Part shown: positions 5,782-7,387 of the stretch, piece after piece | How the letters are laid out: every line of letters begins with the position of its first letter | Position numbering within the stretch: the stretch's first letter is position 1 | Assembly (NCBI GenBank): GCA_018224345.1 | Contig: JAGTUW010000215.1 | Coordinates: 1-7,387, forward strand | Direction: 5' to 3' | Length of the DNA: 7,387 bases | From: Bacteroidota bacterium | GTDB taxonomy: Bacteria; Bacteroidota; Ignavibacteria; SZUA-365 | Notes under the pieces: model-generated | The model's database searches: none | What the model saw: the letters and a program-made list of their open reading frames with translations, nothing else | What the model was told of the DNA's origin: nothing | Program-made: the position numbers and the translations under genes

Positions 5782-7014
5782 ATGAAATATTTTCTACTCT
5801 TTTTTATTGTGTTTATGTGCACAACCGCCGGCATGCATGCACAGGTCGGCTGGTTCCAATTGCGCCAGGAAGGCGAAACGATATTCTATTCCGTCGATCT
5901 CTACGACGAAAACAACATCACCGTCGTGGGGTCGGAAGGGCTTATTCTGCACAGCACTGATGGTGGCACGACCTGGGCATCACGTCCATCCGGTTTCGAC
6001 GACAACCTCCGCCGCATCCGTTATTTCTCACCGACGCTCGGTATCATTCTCGGAAACAGTGGCTTCGCGCTCAAATCCAGTGACGGTGGCGCGTCGTGGC
6101 AGCCGCTGGATGTTGGTGAAACCCGCACCCTGTATGACATTCATTTTTTTGATGAAACCCGCTGGATGATTACAGGGCAGTCCGGCCTGATCACCAGCAC
6201 GACAGACGCCGGCTCGACCTGGGAACGCTCATCGACCGGGAACAATAATTTCAACGAAATTGATTTCAGGGGAGATTTCGGTGTCATCGTAGGGAATGTC
6301 GGGACCATCCGCGTGACGGAAAACGGCGGTGAACGCTGGCGTGACCGCGGCGGTGTGACGAATGTCATGTATCACAGTGTCTCTATCGGTGACGACAGCA
6401 CGGCCGTCGCCGTGGGTGTCAACGGAGTGATTGTCCGCACGGAGGACAAGGGGCGGACCTGGACGAGAATCGATGCATCGATTCCGATTTCTTTCCTGCA
6501 ACTTACCGGAGTGCGTCATCTGACACGCGATATCGCCATTAGCTGCGGGTACAGCGGAATCATGCTCCAGACCACCGATGCCGGACTGACCTGGTACCCC
6601 CAGGAAACAAACTCGCCGATGAACCTGGAAGGCCTCGCCTTTCTCGATGACAAAATCGGTGTCGCGACTGGCGGCAACGGAACCGTGCTCCGTACGAACA
6701 GTGGCGGGACGCTCAGCACACTTCCCCTCCCACTTCAGAATGAGCAACACCTGTTGATCGGAGAAACCTGGCCGCACCCACTTTCGCGTGCCGGAGCTGC
6801 GGGCATTACCGTCCATCTTGCACGGAGCGGGTGGACGCGTCTGCGCGTGCAGGATATGCTCGGCCGTGACATCGCGGTACCGTACAACGGTCACCTCGAT
6901 GCGGGGACACACGCGATCCGCTGGAATCCCTCGGCGCTTCCACGTGGCGTGTATCTTTACCGGCTGGAGCTGAATGGACAGATCCGGATGCGCAGCTTCG
7001 TCGTCGCCGACTGA
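5782..7014 (+). CDS. Secreted Ycf48/BNR-repeat beta-propeller with T9SS type A sorting domain
   Basis: A 410-aa exported protein. Residues 1-20 are a signal peptide (MKYFLLFFIVF..., cleavage after MHA). Seven repeats follow with pattern G-x-x-G-x4-(S/T)-x-(D/N)-x-G-x-(S/T)-W, at residues 50-65, 91-106, 132-147, 171-186, 212-227, 256-271 and a degenerate one at 297-309 that lacks the Trp. The step is 39-44 residues, as expected for a seven-bladed propeller of the Ycf48/HCF136 and BNR/sialidase-repeat type. The C-terminal ~90 residues (from about 320) form a T9SS type A sorting domain: WPHPL takes the place of the usual YPNP, then LRVQDMLGRDI (354-364), AGTHAIRWN (374-382) and LPRGVYLYRLELNG (386-399). 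It should therefore cross the inner membrane by Sec and the outer membrane by the type IX system, ending up secreted or surface-bound. GAGG (5774-5777) is 4 nt before the ATG. The ligand is unknown; in oxygenic phototrophs Ycf48 assists photosystem II assembly, but that role is not implied here. Confidence 0.9.
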   Translation: MKYFLLFFIVFMCTTAGMHAQVGWFQLRQEGETIFYSVDLYDENNITVVGSEGLILHSTDGGTTWASRPSGFDDNLRRIRYFSPTLGIILGNSGFALKSSDGGASWQPLDVGETRTLYDIHFFDETRWMITGQSGLITSTTDAGSTWERSSTGNNNFNEIDFRGDFGVIVGNVGTIRVTENGGERWRDRGGVTNVMYHSVSIGDDSTAVAVGVNGVIVRTEDKGRTWTRIDASIPISFLQLTGVRHLTRDIAISCGYSGIMLQTTDAGLTWYPQETNSPMNLEGLAFLDDKIGVATGGNGTVLRTNSGGTLSTLPLPLQNEQHLLIGETWPHPLSRAGAAGITVHLARSGWTRLRVQDMLGRDIAVPYNGHLDAGTHAIRWNPSALPRGVYLYRLELNGQIRMRSFVVAD

Positions 7015-7042
7015 TTGAAGCATTTTCTTACTGAACACTCAT

Positions 7043-7100
7043 TATCGCCGAACATGCAGCATCGATCTTTGAAAAAAGGAGTTGTCCATGTTCGGCGATA
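7043..7100 (+). promoter_or_regulatory. Hairpin enclosing the start site of the microprotein gene
   Basis: A perfect 14-bp inverted repeat pairs 7043-7056 (TATCGCCGAACATG) with 7087-7100. The 3' arm contains the ATG of the small gene (7088-7090), and the 30-nt loop contains its AAAGGAG Shine-Dalgarno (7075-7081). Inside the loop CTTT (7067-7070) can pair with AAAG (7075-7078) over a GAAA tetraloop, which would also cover part of the SD. There is no T tract after the stem, so it is not a standard terminator. The likely effect is control of translation initiation, but that is an inference. Confidence 0.5.
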
Positions 7101-7213
7101 CTGTAACATCCCTGCTCATCCTGCTCATCGTGACACACCTCGCTTCCTTCGTCATGATCACTATCGGACTGCGCGGCCTGCGTCGCAGTGACGCGAAGAT
7201 TGACAGGAGTTGA
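7088..7213 (+). CDS. 41-aa single-pass membrane microprotein, unknown function
   Basis: The protein begins MFGDTVTSLLILLIV and ends in a basic tail with RGLRRSDAK. Residues about 7-28 are a continuous hydrophobic segment long enough for one transmembrane helix, with Asp4 before it and Arg29, Arg32, Arg33 and Lys38 after it, so the positive-inside rule puts the C-terminus in the cytoplasm. The start is supported by a strong SD (AAAGGAG, 7075-7081) with a 6-nt spacer. The hydrophobic pattern and codon use (CTG, CTC and ATC rich) look coding. It lies 73 nt after the propeller gene on the same strand and its stop abuts the stop of the convergent hydrolase. I do not recognise a family. It could be a subunit or regulator of a membrane complex, or a chance ORF; the SD and composition argue for a real gene. 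Confidence 0.6.
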   Translation: MFGDTVTSLLILLIVTHLASFVMITIGLRGLRRSDAKIDRS

Positions 7214-7387
7214 TCAGGAAGTGGTCAGGACACGTCGGAAATATTCACTGCTCAATTCGAGGACCTGCCGGAACGCTGCTGTCTCACCTTCGAACGGATG
7301 ACGCACGCCGAAGGTGTGATCGCTGTTGGGAAGGACATGCAGGACAGTGTGCGCAGGGTCAGCGGCTGCAGAGATGCGCCGGGCTTC
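7214..7387 (-). CDS. C-terminal end of an alpha/beta hydrolase (partial, runs off right edge)
   Basis: The last 57 residues of a protein entering from the right edge. The segment LHVLPNSDHTFGVRHPFEG is typical of the region around the catalytic histidine in alpha/beta hydrolases of the dienelactone hydrolase/BAAT type; His24 of the fragment (SDHTF) would be the catalytic base. It is followed by a final helix (ETAAFRQVLELSSEYFRRVL) that closes the fold. The Ser nucleophile and Asp lie outside the window, so activity and substrate cannot be judged. It is convergent with the microprotein gene, with no base between the two stop codons. Confidence 0.7.
   Translation of the reverse strand, partial: EARRISAAADPAHTVLHVLPNSDHTFGVRHPFEGETAAFRQVLELSSEYFRRVLTTS

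Noticed and set aside
7043..7100. Reading the 14-bp inverted repeat as the terminator of the propeller gene
   Set aside because: No T tract follows either arm at the right place and the loop is 30 nt; the SD and ATG placement fits an initiation hairpin better.

Overview
The window is about 7.4 kb of ordinary-looking chromosome from a member of the Bacteroidota/Chlorobi (FCB) group. The evidence is a C-terminal type IX secretion (T9SS type A) sorting domain on the gene at 5782-7014, a good match to the Bacteroidota promoter consensus (TTTG, 20 nt, TAnnTTTG) just upstream of it, a short Hc1-like histone-type protein, and a SucC with the extended N-terminal loop I associate with that group. The coding sequence has moderately high GC. 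Kapabacteria- or Ignavibacteria-like lineages fit best, but that placement is a guess.

Left part, minus strand (1-2545): from right to left there is a class II aldolase of the FucA type, then a YgiQ-family radical SAM protein that starts 6 nt after the aldolase stop (probable translational coupling), then a 149-nt gap, then the first 13 codons of a gene with a good Shine-Dalgarno and a signal-peptide-like N-terminus that runs off the left edge.

Middle, plus strand (2546-5621): a 245-nt divergent intergenic region holds the upstream signals for the aldolase and for a 59-aa Hc1-like protein. That small gene is followed by a strong intrinsic terminator. Next come an exported M19 (renal-type) dipeptidase and, after a gap with a short tandem repeat, sucC, the beta subunit of succinyl-CoA synthetase, without an adjacent sucD.

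Right part (5622-7387): a promoter, then a secreted seven-repeat Ycf48/BNR-type beta-propeller carrying a T9SS sorting domain, then a 41-aa single-pass membrane microprotein whose start codon lies in a perfect 14-bp inverted repeat. Convergent to it is the C-terminal end of an alpha/beta hydrolase running off the right edge. The two stop codons abut in the palindrome TGATCA.

The genes do not form one pathway. They look like several independent transcription units: TCA cycle (sucC), peptide turnover (dipeptidase), nucleoid or DNA-binding (Hc1), sugar-phosphate aldolase plus orphan radical SAM enzyme, and a surface or secreted propeller. I see no defence system, mobile element, CRISPR array, tRNA or rRNA. 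The least explained items are the hairpin-embedded microprotein and the aldolase-YgiQ coupling.
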